Shown here piece after piece: positions 10,066 through 22,100 of a stretch of 64,000 nucleotides of DNA; the first letter of the stretch is position 1, and every line of letters begins with the position of its first letter. Source of the DNA: Pachypanchax playfairii (Eukaryota > Chordata > Actinopteri > Cyprinodontiformes > Aplocheilidae); contig SSNP01000029.1 of NCBI GenBank assembly GCA_006937955.1, forward strand, positions 3,981,497 through 4,045,496, written 5' to 3'. The translations under genes were made by a program, and so were the position numbers. The notes beneath the pieces are model-generated. The model worked only from the letters and a program-made list of their open reading frames with translations, was not told the origin of the DNA and did no database searches.

Positions 10066-10612
10066 TTCATGGGTGTTGCGGCATTAGCACCTGACATCTC
10101 ACTGAATGTTCTCAGATGCATTTGTGACCGCTCATTTGCAAGACATATTTTAATCGCCGAATCTAGAGTAAAATCAGACTCACGAAGAAGCCTATCTCTT
10201 AACTTCAAATCTTCAATGCCAAAAACAATTTGGTCTCTGACCATCGGGTCCTTCAACGTCCCAAAATTGCAGGACTGTGCCTTCAGACACAGGGCGGTCA
10301 AAAAACTGTCAAACCGCTCATTTTGATGCCGCACACGAGAACTAAACATGTATCTCTCATTTGTCTCATTTTTCCTTGGAGTGCAAGCACAACATCCAAC
10401 TTTTCTTTATCTTCGACTGCATCAAACACAAACGTATTATACACTTTAATGGCCTGTGGCCCGGCGAGCGTCAGTACAAGCGCCACCTTCCTCATGTCCC
10501 GCTTGGTGTCGAGTCCCATGGCCGTCACATAGTTAAACTGTTGCTTGAATGCAGGCCAGTTTTCATCAACATTACCCGACAGTTTCAGGTTTTCCGGTGG
10601 ATTCAAATCCAT
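10065..10612 (-). pseudogene. Gypsy gag fragment (frameshifted)
   Basis: Starting at 10612 the minus strand reads MDLNPPENLKLSGNVDENWP and continues FKQQFNYVTAMGLDTK, the usual opening of fish Gypsy Gag. A frame change near 10345 is needed to continue into RVRHQNERFDSFLTALCLKA and RDQIVFGIEDLKLRDRLL, also Gag-like. The ATG lies about 37 bases after the primer-binding site. The frame break plus the downstream deletion make it non-functional. Confidence 0.8.
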
Positions 10613-10648
10613 GTCAGCATCTCTGGTGGTTGCAGACTCACTCAGTTT

Positions 10649-10661
10649 ACTCCTGGTACCA
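10649..10661 (-). promoter_or_regulatory. primer-binding site, matches tRNA-Leu(UAA)
   Basis: Immediately inside the 5' LTR the minus strand reads TGGTACCAGGAGT. This is complementary to the 3' end of vertebrate tRNA-Leu(UAA) including its CCA (tRNA sequence recalled, not checked). The match runs 13 bases. Confidence 0.7.
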
Positions 10662-10852
10662 TGTTGTGTTAGTGTTCTTTTTTAAATCATGGAGGAGGCT
10701 TGCAATTCAACACAATAACCACGATTTAATGTCTTACAGCTCATCTCATGTTCACAAGAACACCAGCTTCTTCATGAACATGTAAAAACAGCGCCAGTAT
10801 AAACAACAGTGACGCCTAGTGGCGAACACAGTAATAACTACTGATCATAACA
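10662..10852 (-). repeat. Gypsy 5' LTR, intact
   Basis: This 191-bp LTR begins TGTTGTGTT and ends ATAACA on the plus strand. It carries the uninterrupted target (GTCTTACAG) that in the other LTR is split by the Harbinger insertion. Confidence 0.88.
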
Positions 10853-11025
10853 GATGGATTTTGATGAAATTTTCAGGAAAGGTCAGAAATGATTCAAGGA
10901 AGAATCGATTAGATTTTGGAGGTGATCTGGATTACCGTCTGGATCCAGGAATTTTTTTAAGGATACAGACACTTTATACAAAATGTCCGCTTGGCGGAGG
11001 TCTGCTCTCTCTGAATGCTTTTCTA

Positions 11026-11413
11026 ATTGTCAATGCATTTTAATTTGAGTTAAAAGTAATTTTTAGAAATCAGAAATACAATAAATAACATAATATCAAC
11101 ACTGTTTTAAATAATTTGCTAAACTAAAGTTAATCTGTAACAACAGCAACGCCCAAAGAAAGAACTCGTGAGTTTTTGTTCAGCTTCCCTAAACAATACC
11201 GGAAATTAAATTTCTTGGTTATCAAAATAAAACGCACAAGGAATTTAGGCGTTCCTCGATGGGAAGGTGACATGCCTTGACTATTATCTTGAAGGGATTT
11301 AACGGATATGTCTTGCTTTTCTTAAATAACTTGACAGCGCCATTTTGTGACAGTTTCTTCCTGGAGTTTTTAGACTTTTACGATTTCTAAACAGAATTTA
11401 GAGATAAAGTAAT
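11026..11413 (+). promoter_or_regulatory. serinc2 upstream region and 5' UTR
   Basis: This is the only sequence between the repeat nest and the serinc2 start codon. It is AT-rich with no clear TATA box or CpG island. The transcription start cannot be placed. Any proximal promoter must share this short interval or lie in the repeats to its left. Confidence 0.35.
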
Positions 11414-13144
11414 ATGGGTGCGTGTTTGGCTTTGGGATCCCTCGCCAGTTGTGTAAGTACACATTCTGTGTTCAAATGTTGATAAAACAATATAAGACTT
11501 GTTTCTTTGTAATTTTATTGGACTAGTTTGAAAAAGTTTGTTCTGCTCTCCGAACCTGTCTGGATCACAGGGACACAAGTTATTTAAACACTAAATAAAC
11601 AGTGATATAATGCAGCACAATAAATGTTCAAATTAATTTGTTACTAGTTAGTTTGTAGTTCAGTTTTCTTTTACAGTTCTTATATAAAAAACAACAAAAC
11701 ATACTGAATAAACCCATAAATGTTGTTAAAATACACTTGTTCAGACTCAATGTATGAAGATTTGACTAATTTATTGCGAAGCTGCTGTAAATCGGTGTTT
11801 ATAATCAACAGGAAAATGACGCAGTTCTGATTTCCGGGGTTTTCCTGTCCTCTTCCTCAGTTTTCAGATTTTATTTCGTCATTTGAATTATCATTTCATT
11901 CACTCAACTCATTCCATGTACCTGACCCTGTTCAGGTGTTTAAAATGACCGTTTGAGCCGGTATGTACGGATTTACCGGCGTCTCGCGCACTGACCAGTG
12001 GGGTTTCCGGTTCCCCGCGAGCCTGAACAGAAACAAGCGGAACGTGTCTGGTTTGAATGTAACACCGCACCCCACCCCCAACCCACCGCGGCGGTTTGAA
12101 TGTAACACCGCACGCAACCTACGGCCTCATAAGCATAGACATCAATAGACCCCGCATCCGCGGCTGAGAGGCGTGCCGATAGGGCGGCCATCTTGGGGCA
12201 GACCAGGCTGCCGTCAGAGACAGTACGCGGATGGAGTGTGAATAGACTCAGAGCAAAGAAGCTAACAGTTCTCACCATGGATGATACATCCATTGTTTTC
12301 ACTCATTACAAGTGGCTGGCCAGATTTCTAAACCTGCTTCAACCCGGCACCTGCACCTCGCTTTTTGTTATTTATTAAAGTTAATGAAGTGTCAATGAAG
12401 CATCAGTGTGGATTACAGACTAACAGTAAATAATAGCCACTAAATCACACAGGTGAGGTTTAATATGGTACTTACTATACTGCTTGTTCACAATTCTGTA
12501 ATGTTAATTATTTATTTTAAATGAAAATGATTAAAAACATATAGTTTACTTGCATTATCTAGTGCTGAGGATAAGCTGCACTTGTTAAAATTAATCAAAT
12601 GCCAAGTTTAAAATAATTCATGTGTCAGAACAAAGTAACTTTTTCACCTGAATAAATACTTTCCCACCTGACCTGTCGGTCTAAATTAAGTGTTTATGTA
12701 GTGATTTGAAGTTCTATTGATATCAGTTTCTTGATTAAATGCCTCTCAAGAAGCCCCAAAGATATTTAAGCGAGTACTATGGAGATGGGGTGTTATCATA
12801 TGTGGCAACTATTTGAAATGAATCTATTTGGACTTTTTTCACTGTAGGTTTCCCAAAGATATTGTTCTAAGAAAACAATGGGAGCTGGCTGCGCGACGAG
12901 AAGGTTTTGTTGCAACTGACAGATGTTGTGCAGTGAGCACTTCAAGACAGAGGACTTTGACAGGACAGGACAGATTGTTCGTCTTAGACTTAATGTCATA
13001 CCATCTGTCTTTGACTTTTCATCTTCTCTCCAAAAAGTATGTCATTTTGCTCTGTTGGCTTGAGTTGAATAATTTACAGGTTTTTAGTCCCATCCTTCTG
13101 GTTAATGTTTAAATTACTATGTTCTTTATGAGAAAAATTTATGT

Positions 13145-13193
<49 letters not shown>

Positions 13194-16100
13194 GTAATGT
13201 ATGTGTGGGTGTTTGATAAGGATGAGTTTTATGCATGTGTACATGACGTTTGACACCGTTTAAATTGTTAAAATTGTTAAATTAAATTGTTTGGTCTCAA
13301 ATATTTGGAATCAAAATAAAGAGGTCATCGCATTTTTTCCCCCAGTTAAATAGTTGAGGCATGTAAGTGCTTATTGTGAAATTTTATTATGATCAGGCCT
13401 GTTTTACGTATTTTAAGAATAAGGTCTCAAGTGCCTCCGACTCACTTTAACAGCGACTGTCTGAGCTGCTGGTCTGCCCCAAGATGGCCGCCGTATCGGC
13501 ACGTCAGCCAAGCGGCCGGCAGCGTTGAATGCGGGGTCTATTGATGTCTATGCTCATAAGAATCTGTAACCTGTTCGGAAGTTCATAACCTTGTACAAGA
13601 TTTTCCATAAGCGCACCACTAAAATCGTCTGCATGGGTCGAATGCAATAAAACAACAAACGTTTGTAGATTATTTATATGTATTATTGCGTATAAAAGTT
13701 GCAGAGACTCTTTGAGTCCTCATTTTGCACACGGTGAGGAGAAAACAGCTTCCAGATTTCTCGATTTGCATTACTTTTGTCTTAAAAATATATTTTATTG
13801 CACAGACTGACCCGTAGCCCCGCCTCTCGCCCACTGACCGCTGGAGATAGACACCAGCTTCCTGTGACCCTGAATAGAAATAAGCAGGTATAGATTATGG
13901 ATGGATTGATTTTAATGCACAATTAAAGTTACACTTGTCATGATGTGTGGGACAACCTGATGCAACACCTGCACAAAGGTGTTGTCCATCTGGAGGTACG
14001 CCATGTAGTCACCTTCAAATTTGCAGTCCCATGCTGGCCAATGAGGTGCGGCCTCTGGATTCATGGTGGCTCTGACCAGCGTCGCCATCTTCTCTGCAGG
14101 TTTTCCTGCTGCGGAATGAAAACAGCAGCTATAACTGCTTGACCATCTTCTTCTTCATCCTGTAGCTGTGGGATGTGAAGTTGGAGTCTCTATGCATTAT
14201 CACCATCTTGAAAATTACAAATCGTTCGTACGGGTCGTTGTGACCGAGGCTTCAGTATTTGGACTGACTGATTGAGGATTAGCGTTATTTCTTAGTGAAC
14301 GGGCTTGTTTTTGCTATAGAAACTGGACTCTTGTGTTTACAGATGCAATGTTGACACCTAAGGCTCTGCTACTGTAGTGCATGCTGGTGATTAATAAATG
14401 TTGACTGTTCTCAGTAGTGTGCATGTGAATCATGCAGGAGTCTGTTATTTGTTTGCAGAGCTTGATGGGAAAAAAAGAGTGAGAGATTAGTTCAGATAGC
14501 AGCTGTAATCACAGGGCAGATTACAGCCAAGTAAAGAACTGTTTGTCTCAGCTGTAATCTCTAACTTCAGAGTTCTGGCAGCAGATTCAGAGTCACAGTT
14601 TTATTTATTCTTTTACCATTCATACAAACAGTGTGTGTTACAATCACTAACCAGCACTGTCACAGAATTCTGTAAAATATAAAGCTGCCTGAATGTCTCG
14701 TTTGTGTGCCAGGCATCCTGTTTGTGTGGCTCCGCCTCCTGCCTCCTGTCGTCATGCTGCCCCTCCACATACAACTCCACCATCAGCCGCTTGGCCTTCT
14801 CCTTCCTGCTGCTGCTGGGGACGCTTGTGTCCATCATTATGATTCTCCCAGGCATGGAGGAACATCTGAAAAAGGTACAAGTTAGCATCTGCTTTTCTGA
14901 ACTCACATGATACAAACAAATAAATAAATAAATATATACTGGTAAAAGATTTGTTTTGTTGTCACATCATACAACAACTAGAACGATAACGATACGTATC
15001 GCGAAATAATTTTTTCTCAATAGAAAAATAAAACTATTGCGATAGACGTCATCTCTCTCTCTTCCTCTCTTAAAAAAACATAAGAACAACCATTCCACAT
15101 TAAGTAGCGCAGAGATCATCCAATCACAGCTGCAGCGTCACGTCACGTGACTTGTTACATACAGCACAAGCGCCAAGCCGCACGTGTATTTGTTTGGGAA
15201 GCAGCCAGCGGCCGTGCCGTTCTGGTAACGGAGAAAATGAGTGTGCCGACTAAAGAAAAATCAACCGAGAGTTTGAGTGACCAGGTTACCGAAGAGAACA
15301 CAGATGATGGTTCCAATGCCGGAGAGATTGTTGAAAGGAAGGGCCAGAGAAGTTCTGTAGTGTGGAGGTATTTCAGCTATTTCAAGTCTGACAGATTAGT
15401 GCGCACTGTAAATTGTGCAGAAAGCACGTTCCCACAAAGTCTGGAAATACAACAAACCTTTTTTATCACCTGAAGCAGTGTTACCCACTGGAGCTCAATC
15501 TTTGACTGAAAGCGCTAATTCGTCATCGAAAACAACCAGGTGAATCTCTGCGACGCAGCAACAGTCAATTGAGTCGGCTTTCTCCAGCGTCTTATCATAT
15601 GACAAAAAAGCTAAGAGACATAGCGACATAGCGGCTACCTTTTGTTTAGTTTGCAATATTTGCCTTTTATTTATCTGAAACTGAAGTCTCATGTTCCTTA
15701 AGTACATCTGCCCCGTTGAACTTATTATGGGAAATAAATGTCTAAATCAAAACAAGCTGCTGATTATTTCACATTTTACTTGTGAGCAACGGCACATTTA
15801 AATCTTACAAATAGAGTTATTTGGCTTTTATCGCGATATATATCGTTATCGCCTGAAATGAAAAAACATATCGTGATATGAAAAAATCTTATATCGCCCA
15901 GCTCTAACAACAACTTTTAATCACCCGAAACCTAAGAGCAGGTTCTTTGACACAATTATTTGTGATAAGTGTGTTATTGTTTTGCACGACTGTGGGGACA
16001 CTTTGCTCCACTCTTCTCTGCTTTAATTCAGACACGTGGGAGGGTTTTTGTTTAACATTGTATGTAAATCTCACATGGAGGACTTGGTTTAGAAAACTTT

Positions 16101-19100
16101 TGGACTTGGTTTAGAAAACTTTTTTCTTTGATAAATCTTTTAAAAATAACATTTCCTGTTTGCTCAGTTCATCTTTGTTTATTATTAATGTCTGTTTAGA
16201 TTTCTGAAACATTCAAGTGAGACAAGAAAATGGAAAACAGGGGAAATCAGTGCGAGGCAGAAAGTGTTAATGTTTCTGTCTTCATAATTGTTCCAGAGTT
16301 GTTGTTTTTAATCTCAGACATCAGTGATGTTTCCCAGTTTTATCCTAATCTGACAGGGATTATCTGAATGTGCTTTCATGTGCTCAGATTCCAGGTTTCT
16401 GTGTGGGAGGCACGGGCATACCTGGGATACAGAATCATGTGAACTGTGATGTCATCGTGGGATACAAGTCTGTTTACCGCATGTGCTTCGCCATGACCTG
16501 CTTTTTCTTCCTCTTCTCCATCATCATGATTCGAGTGCGCAGCAGCAAGGACCCCCGAGCCTCCATCCAAAATGGGTTTGTACCACAAAGAGCTGTGCAC
16601 ACTGCACTCTGTCATCATTGGGTTTTTATACTGAGCATAATGTTATGGTCTCTCCTCAGTTTCTGGTTCTTCAAGTTTCTGGCTCTGGTCGGCATAACTG
16701 TGGGAGCTTTCTTCATTCCAGATGGTACCTTTAATACAGGTATGAAGCCTTGACATATGTGTCAGGATTTACATGTGCAATCTCTGTGAAATAATCCCTC
16801 TTCCTGAACCATCTCAGTGTGGTATTACTTTGGCGTGGTGGGCTCCTTCATCTTCATCATCATCCAGCTCATCCTGCTGGTGGACTTTGCTCATTCCTGG
16901 AACCAGTCCTGGGTGGAGAAAGCAGAAAATGGAAACAGGAAGTGCTGGTTTGCAGGTAGTGAAGCAACACTCCTTTTTTACACGTGTTTTTAAATACATG
17001 TGTCTGAGAATGAGTCCAAGTGTTTTGATAAGTATAAATAACAACTGACAGTACTCGTGTTACTGTGAATAGGTGTGTACTTGTATTACTTTAATTAATT
17101 TTTAAAACCTGTGGGTATGTTTAACAATCACTTGTATGTAAAAATGTCAATTAAAACCATCAAGTTCAGCTGGAGACACCAGAAGCGACTGGGTCAGCTC
17201 CCTATCGGTCACACGCTGTATGAGCCGTGGGGGGCGTAAACGATGGCGGGAAACAAACTCAGTCGTCTGGCTGACAGCAACGTTTCCTCTCCCTGATGTG
17301 CTTTAAAGCCGACGTCAGGAGAACAAGTGGAAGTGGTGAAGCGCAGCAGCTTCTCTCTGATGTGTTTGAGCTCCTCCCCCATGGCGAGCTCGGTGCTATG
17401 GTCTGTGTGGTTTTCATAAAGGGGCAAAATGGAGAAGACAAACAATTTTTAGTTTTGACTTGTTTGTTTTTCCACATGTTAATATTCCAAACTTAAAGGT
17501 ACAATATGGAATATTTTCATAAAAAGCAATATTTATAACAACATAATACCTCCGCGGGGTGTTTAGAGGGTTGTAGAATGAAAATACAGCATTTTCTTTA
17601 GGAATCATATTTGAAGTAAAATATAATAAAATATTAATTTTGACGGGTACGACGTGGCATTTTGTTTACATCTACCAGCCAATAGCTGGCAGAGCAGCGG
17701 GCACCATTTTGGGTTCCATAATAAGGTGAGGCTGGTACCGTAGAGTCTGCAGGTCAAGCAGCTGGAAGCATCGTGGATATGTGGTGATTATTGACCTTAA
17801 TTGCTTGTCATAGGGGGTTTCCCAACATGTGACTTAGCAGGATTGTGTCTTAAATAGCTCACGCTAACACAGAGCATCAGGTGGCTGAAGTCTGGGGAAA
17901 TCCGGCTGCACATTCAGCTGGAGGACACCACGGAGGATTTTGTGACTGGGTGGATAAGTGCGGAATATTGGTTGACTTCAGCATCGGAGCGCACACAAGG
18001 GGGGGTGGGGGGGGTTACGAGCCTGGCACCCCAATGGCTGGAAGCTTTGCTCTGTTGTTATGGTGTTTATGTTCCACATTCCACCTTTAATGTGGGAAGA
18101 AGAATGAGACAGAAACAGAATTGTTGTTCAACTTGACGTCAGCTGCAGCCCGTTAAATCCTCAGACTGTAGACCTCAGTTCAAAATCTGATACAGAAAAT
18201 AAATAATCCTGCATCTGTTTTATGAACATTATTAGATCTCTTGACATTAAAAACAGGATCCTTGTATTGGGTTTGTTGTAAGTAGCAGGTGGGATGAGGG
18301 GAATGTTGCAGTCAGCTGATTGTTTGTCTTTCTTTCAGCTCTCTTGTCCTTCACCTTCATCCACTATGCTTTGGCTTTTACTGCTGTCGTGCTGTTTTAT
18401 GTGTTCTACACTCTACCACATGACTGCACTGAGCACAAGGTCTTCATCAGCCTCAACTTCATCTTCTGCATCATCGTCTCTGTTGTGTCCATTCTGCCCA
18501 AAGTTCAGGTAACAAAGACAAAACCAGACGATTACGTCTCAATCCAACTGAGTCAAAGTGAAATCTAATGATACTGAGTTAATGGAATGTTTTAGTTGTG
18601 TTTGTAGAACATCGAGTTCTGACTTGTACTGATGTGAAATCCAGATTCACATCAGATTCTCCTTCTGTTAATGTTGTTTATAAGAAGTGACTCAGCGGTC
18701 ATAGTGTGATAGCTCATAATATTTGATATGGATAAAGAAATCAGTTATTGATATCAGATCCGTCTCAGAGCAGGTACAAGAACTCACCTGAAGGAATGAC
18801 GAGCAAAGTCCCAATTAGCAGGAAGATTACCTGTCTGACTATGTGGTTCAGTTGATCAGAAACCAGAGAGTCTGGGAGAGCTTGTAAAAATAAAAATAGA
18901 TTTTATCACCATTAAAGAAAGAAAAGGGAAGAAAAATCCCAAGAATTTTAAACTAGTTTAAAAGCCATCATGAGATTATAAAAAATATCAGCAAATTTTG
19001 TAAATAAGACTAAAAACCACTAAAGGTGTTTGAGGTGTGATAAATGAGGGAAAAAAAAACATAGTGATTAGTTTTTTATCACACTATTCTAAAGGTGAAG

Positions 19101-22100
19101 TCATGGAACATACTGAACACAGTGTGTATACAGTGGGGCAAAAAAGTATTTAGTCAGCCACCAATTGTGTAAGTTCTCCCACTTAAAAAGATCAGAGAGG
19201 CCTGTAATTTTCATCATAGGTATACCTCAACTATGAGAGACAAAATGAGGAAAAAAAATCCAGAAAATCACATTGTCTGATTTTTAAAGAATTTATTTGC
19301 AAATTATGGTGGAAAATAAGTATTTGGTCACCTACAAACAAGTAAGATTTCTGGCTTTCACAGACCTGTAACTTCTTTAAGAGGCTCCTCGGTCCTCCAC
19401 TCGTTACCTGTATTAATGGCACCTGTGTGAACTCGTTATCAGTATAAAAGACACCTGTCCACAACCTCAAACAGTCACGCTCCAAACTCCACTATGGCCA
19501 AGACCAAAGAGCTGTCAAAGGACACCAGAAACAAAATTGTAGACCTTCACCAGGCTGGGAAGACTGAATCTGCAATAGGTAAGCAGCTTGGTGTGAAGAA
19601 ATCAACTGTGGGAGCAATTATTAGAAAATGGAAGACATACAAGACCACTGATAATCTCCCTCGATCTGGGGCTCCACGCAAGATCTCACCCCGTGGGGTC
19701 AAAATGATCACAAGAACGGTGAGCAAAAATCCCAGAACCACACGGAGGGACCTAGTGAATGACCTGCAGAGAGCTGGGACCAAAGTAACAAAGGCTACCA
19801 TCAGTAACACACTACGCCGCAAGGGACTCAAATCCTGCAGTGCCAGACGTGTCCCCCTGCTGAAGCCAGGACACGTCCAGGCCCGTCTGCGGTTTGCTAG
19901 AGAGCATTTGGATGATCCAGAAGAGGATTGGGAGAACATCATATGGTCAGATGAAACCAAAATAGAACTTTTTGGTAGAAACTCAACTTGTCGTGTTTGG
20001 AGGGGAAAGAATGCTGAGTTGGATCCAAAGAACACCATACCTACTGTAAAGCATGGGGGTGGAAACATCATGCTTTGGGGCTGTTTTTCTGCAAGGGGAC
20101 CAGGACGACTGATCCGTGTAAAGGAAAGAATGAATGGGGCCATGTATCGTAAGATTTTGAGTGAAAACCTCCTTCCATCAGCAAGGGCATTGAAAATGAG
20201 ACGTGGCTGGGTCTTTCAGCATGACAATGATCCCAAACACACCGCCCGGGCAACGAAGGAGTGGCTTCGTAAGAAGCATTTCAAGGTCCTGGAGTGGCCT
20301 AGCCAGTCTCCAGATCTCAACCCCATAGAAAATCTCTGGAGGGAGTTGAAAGTCCGTGTTGCCCAGCGTCAGCCCCAAAACATCACTGCTCTAGAGGAGA
20401 TCTGCATGGAGGAATGGGCCAAAATACCAGCAACAGTGTGTGAAAACCTTGTGAAGACTTACAGAAAACGTTTGACCTCTGTCATTGCCAACAAAGGCTA
20501 TATAACAAAGTATTGAGATTAACTTTTGTTATTGACCAAATACTTATTTTCCACCATAATTTGCAAATAAATTCTTTAAAAATCAGACAATGTGATTTTC
20601 TGGATTTTTTTTCCTCATTTTGCCTCTCATAGTTGAGGTATACCTATGATGAAAATTACAGGCCTCTCTGATCTTTTTAAGTGGGAGAACTTACACAATT
20701 GGTGGCTGACTAAATACTTTTTTGCCCCACTGTATGTAGTATATACACTATATTACCAAAAGTATTGGCTCACCTGCCTTTACTCATACTATGAACTGAA
20801 GTGCCATCCCATTCCTAACCCACAGAGTTCAATATGATGTCGGTCCACCTTTTGCAGCTATTACAGCTTCAACTCTTCTGGGAAGACTGTCCACAAGGTT
20901 GAGGAGAGTGTTTATAGGAATTTTTGACCATTCTTCCAAAAGTGCATTGGTGATGTTGGTCGAGAAGGCCTGGCTCTCAGTCTCCGCTCCAATTCATCCC
21001 AAAGGTGTTCTATCGGGTTCAGGTCAGGACTCTGTGCAGGCCAGTCAAGTTCATCCACACCAGACTCTGTCATCCATGTCTTTATGAACCTTGCTTTGTG
21101 CACTGGTGCACAGTCATGTTGGAAGATGAAGGGGCCCGCTCCAAACTGTTCCCACAAGGTTGGGAGCATGGAATTGTCCAAAATGTTTTGGTATCCTGAA
21201 GCATTCAAAGTTCCTTTCATTGGAACTAAGGGGCCAATCCCAGCTCCTGAAAAACAACCCCACACCATAATTCCTCCTCCACCAAATTTCACAGCTGGCA
21301 CAATGCAGTCTGAAATGTACCGTTCTCCTGGCAACCTCCAAACCCAGACTCGTCCATCAGATTGCCAAATGGAAAAGCGTGATTCATCACTCCAGAGAAC
21401 GCGTCTCCACTGCTCTAGAGGCCAGTGGCGGCGTGCTTTACACCATTGCATCCGACGCTTTGCATTGCACTTGGTGATGTGTGGCTTGGCTGCAGCTGCT
21501 CGGCCATGGAAACCCATTCCATGAAGCTCTCTGCGTACTGTACTTGGGCTAATCTAAAGGTCACATGAAGTTTGTAACTCTGTAGCAATTGACTGTGCAG
21601 AAAGTCGGCGACCTCTTTGCACTATGCGCTTCAGCATCCGCTGACCCCTCTCCGTCACTTTACGTGGTCTACCACTTCGTGGCTGAGTTGCTGTTGTTTC
21701 CAAACGCTTCCATTTTGTTATAATAGAGCTGACAGTTGACTGTGGAATATTTAGGAGCGAGGAAATTTCACGACTGGATTTGTTGCACAGGTGGCATCCT
21801 ATGACAGTTCCACGCTGGAATTCACTGAGCTCCTGAGAGCGGCCCATTCTTTCACAAATGTCCTGCTTCACAGTCTGCATGCCTGAGTGCTTGACTTTAT
21901 ACACCTGTGGCCAGGCCAAGTGATTAGGACACCTGATTCTGATCATTTGAATGGGTGAGTGAATACTTTTGGTAATATAGTGTATATACATATACACACA
22001 TACACAAGTGAATGTGAGACATTAAACATTCAGCACCGGAAAAGGACAGCATTCACTGCACTTGTGTCTTTGTTACCTCAATGTTCTACTTAATTGACAG

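Larger units (their letters stand above)
8255..10852 (-). mobile_element. Ty3/Gypsy LTR retrotransposon, internally deleted
   Basis: Two matching LTRs (8255-9113, itself interrupted, and 10662-10852) both begin TGTTGTGTT and end AACA on the plus strand. They are bounded by the perfect 5-bp duplication GATGG (8250-8254 and 10853-10857). The element reads on the minus strand. The 5' LTR at the right is followed by a primer-binding site, then gag, an integrase core fragment, an inserted stretch, the C-terminal end of pol, a polypurine tract and the 3' LTR. Protease, reverse transcriptase and RNase H are missing, so it is a non-autonomous relic. The class rests on gag and integrase sequence plus the 5-bp target duplication. 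Confidence 0.9.
8168..11025. repeat. old dispersed fish repeat interrupted by a Gypsy element
   Basis: The left part (8168-8254, beginning TTACCTCCGCCAAGGAGGTA) and the right part (10858-11025, ending with the inverted motif GCTTGGCGGAGGTCTGC) join into one continuous unit when the Gypsy element and one copy of its target duplication GATGG are removed. CCTCCGCCAAG at one end and CTTGGCGGAGG near the other suggest a small element with inverted ends. It is the oldest layer of the nest. Confidence 0.7.
12134..13552 (+). mobile_element. P-element-like transposon relic with THAP-domain exon (serinc2 intron 1)
   Basis: Termini are inverted repeats starting CATAGACATCAATAGACCCC (identical over about 24 bp), with a further matching subterminal block around GGCGGCCATCTTGGGGCAGA. 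They are bounded by a perfect 8-bp duplication CTCATAAG (12126-12133, 13553-13560). Inside, a splice-acceptor-like TTTTTCACTGTAG precedes a reading [20 protein letters not shown], then, after a one-base frame break, [20 protein letters not shown] and a following SV block. This is the C-terminal half of a THAP zinc-finger domain. An 8-bp target duplication together with a THAP domain is the P-element combination. The rest of the transposase is absent, so it is a 1.42-kb non-autonomous copy. Confidence 0.8.

Noticed and set aside
12053..12113. Direct repeat of TTTGAATGTAACACCGCA in serinc2 intron 1
   Set aside because: Too short and isolated to call an element; probably a small local duplication in GC-rich intron sequence.
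19547..20143. Antisense open frame within the Tc1 transposase
   Set aside because: Shadow of the real plus-strand gene; the same antisense frame appears in copy A.
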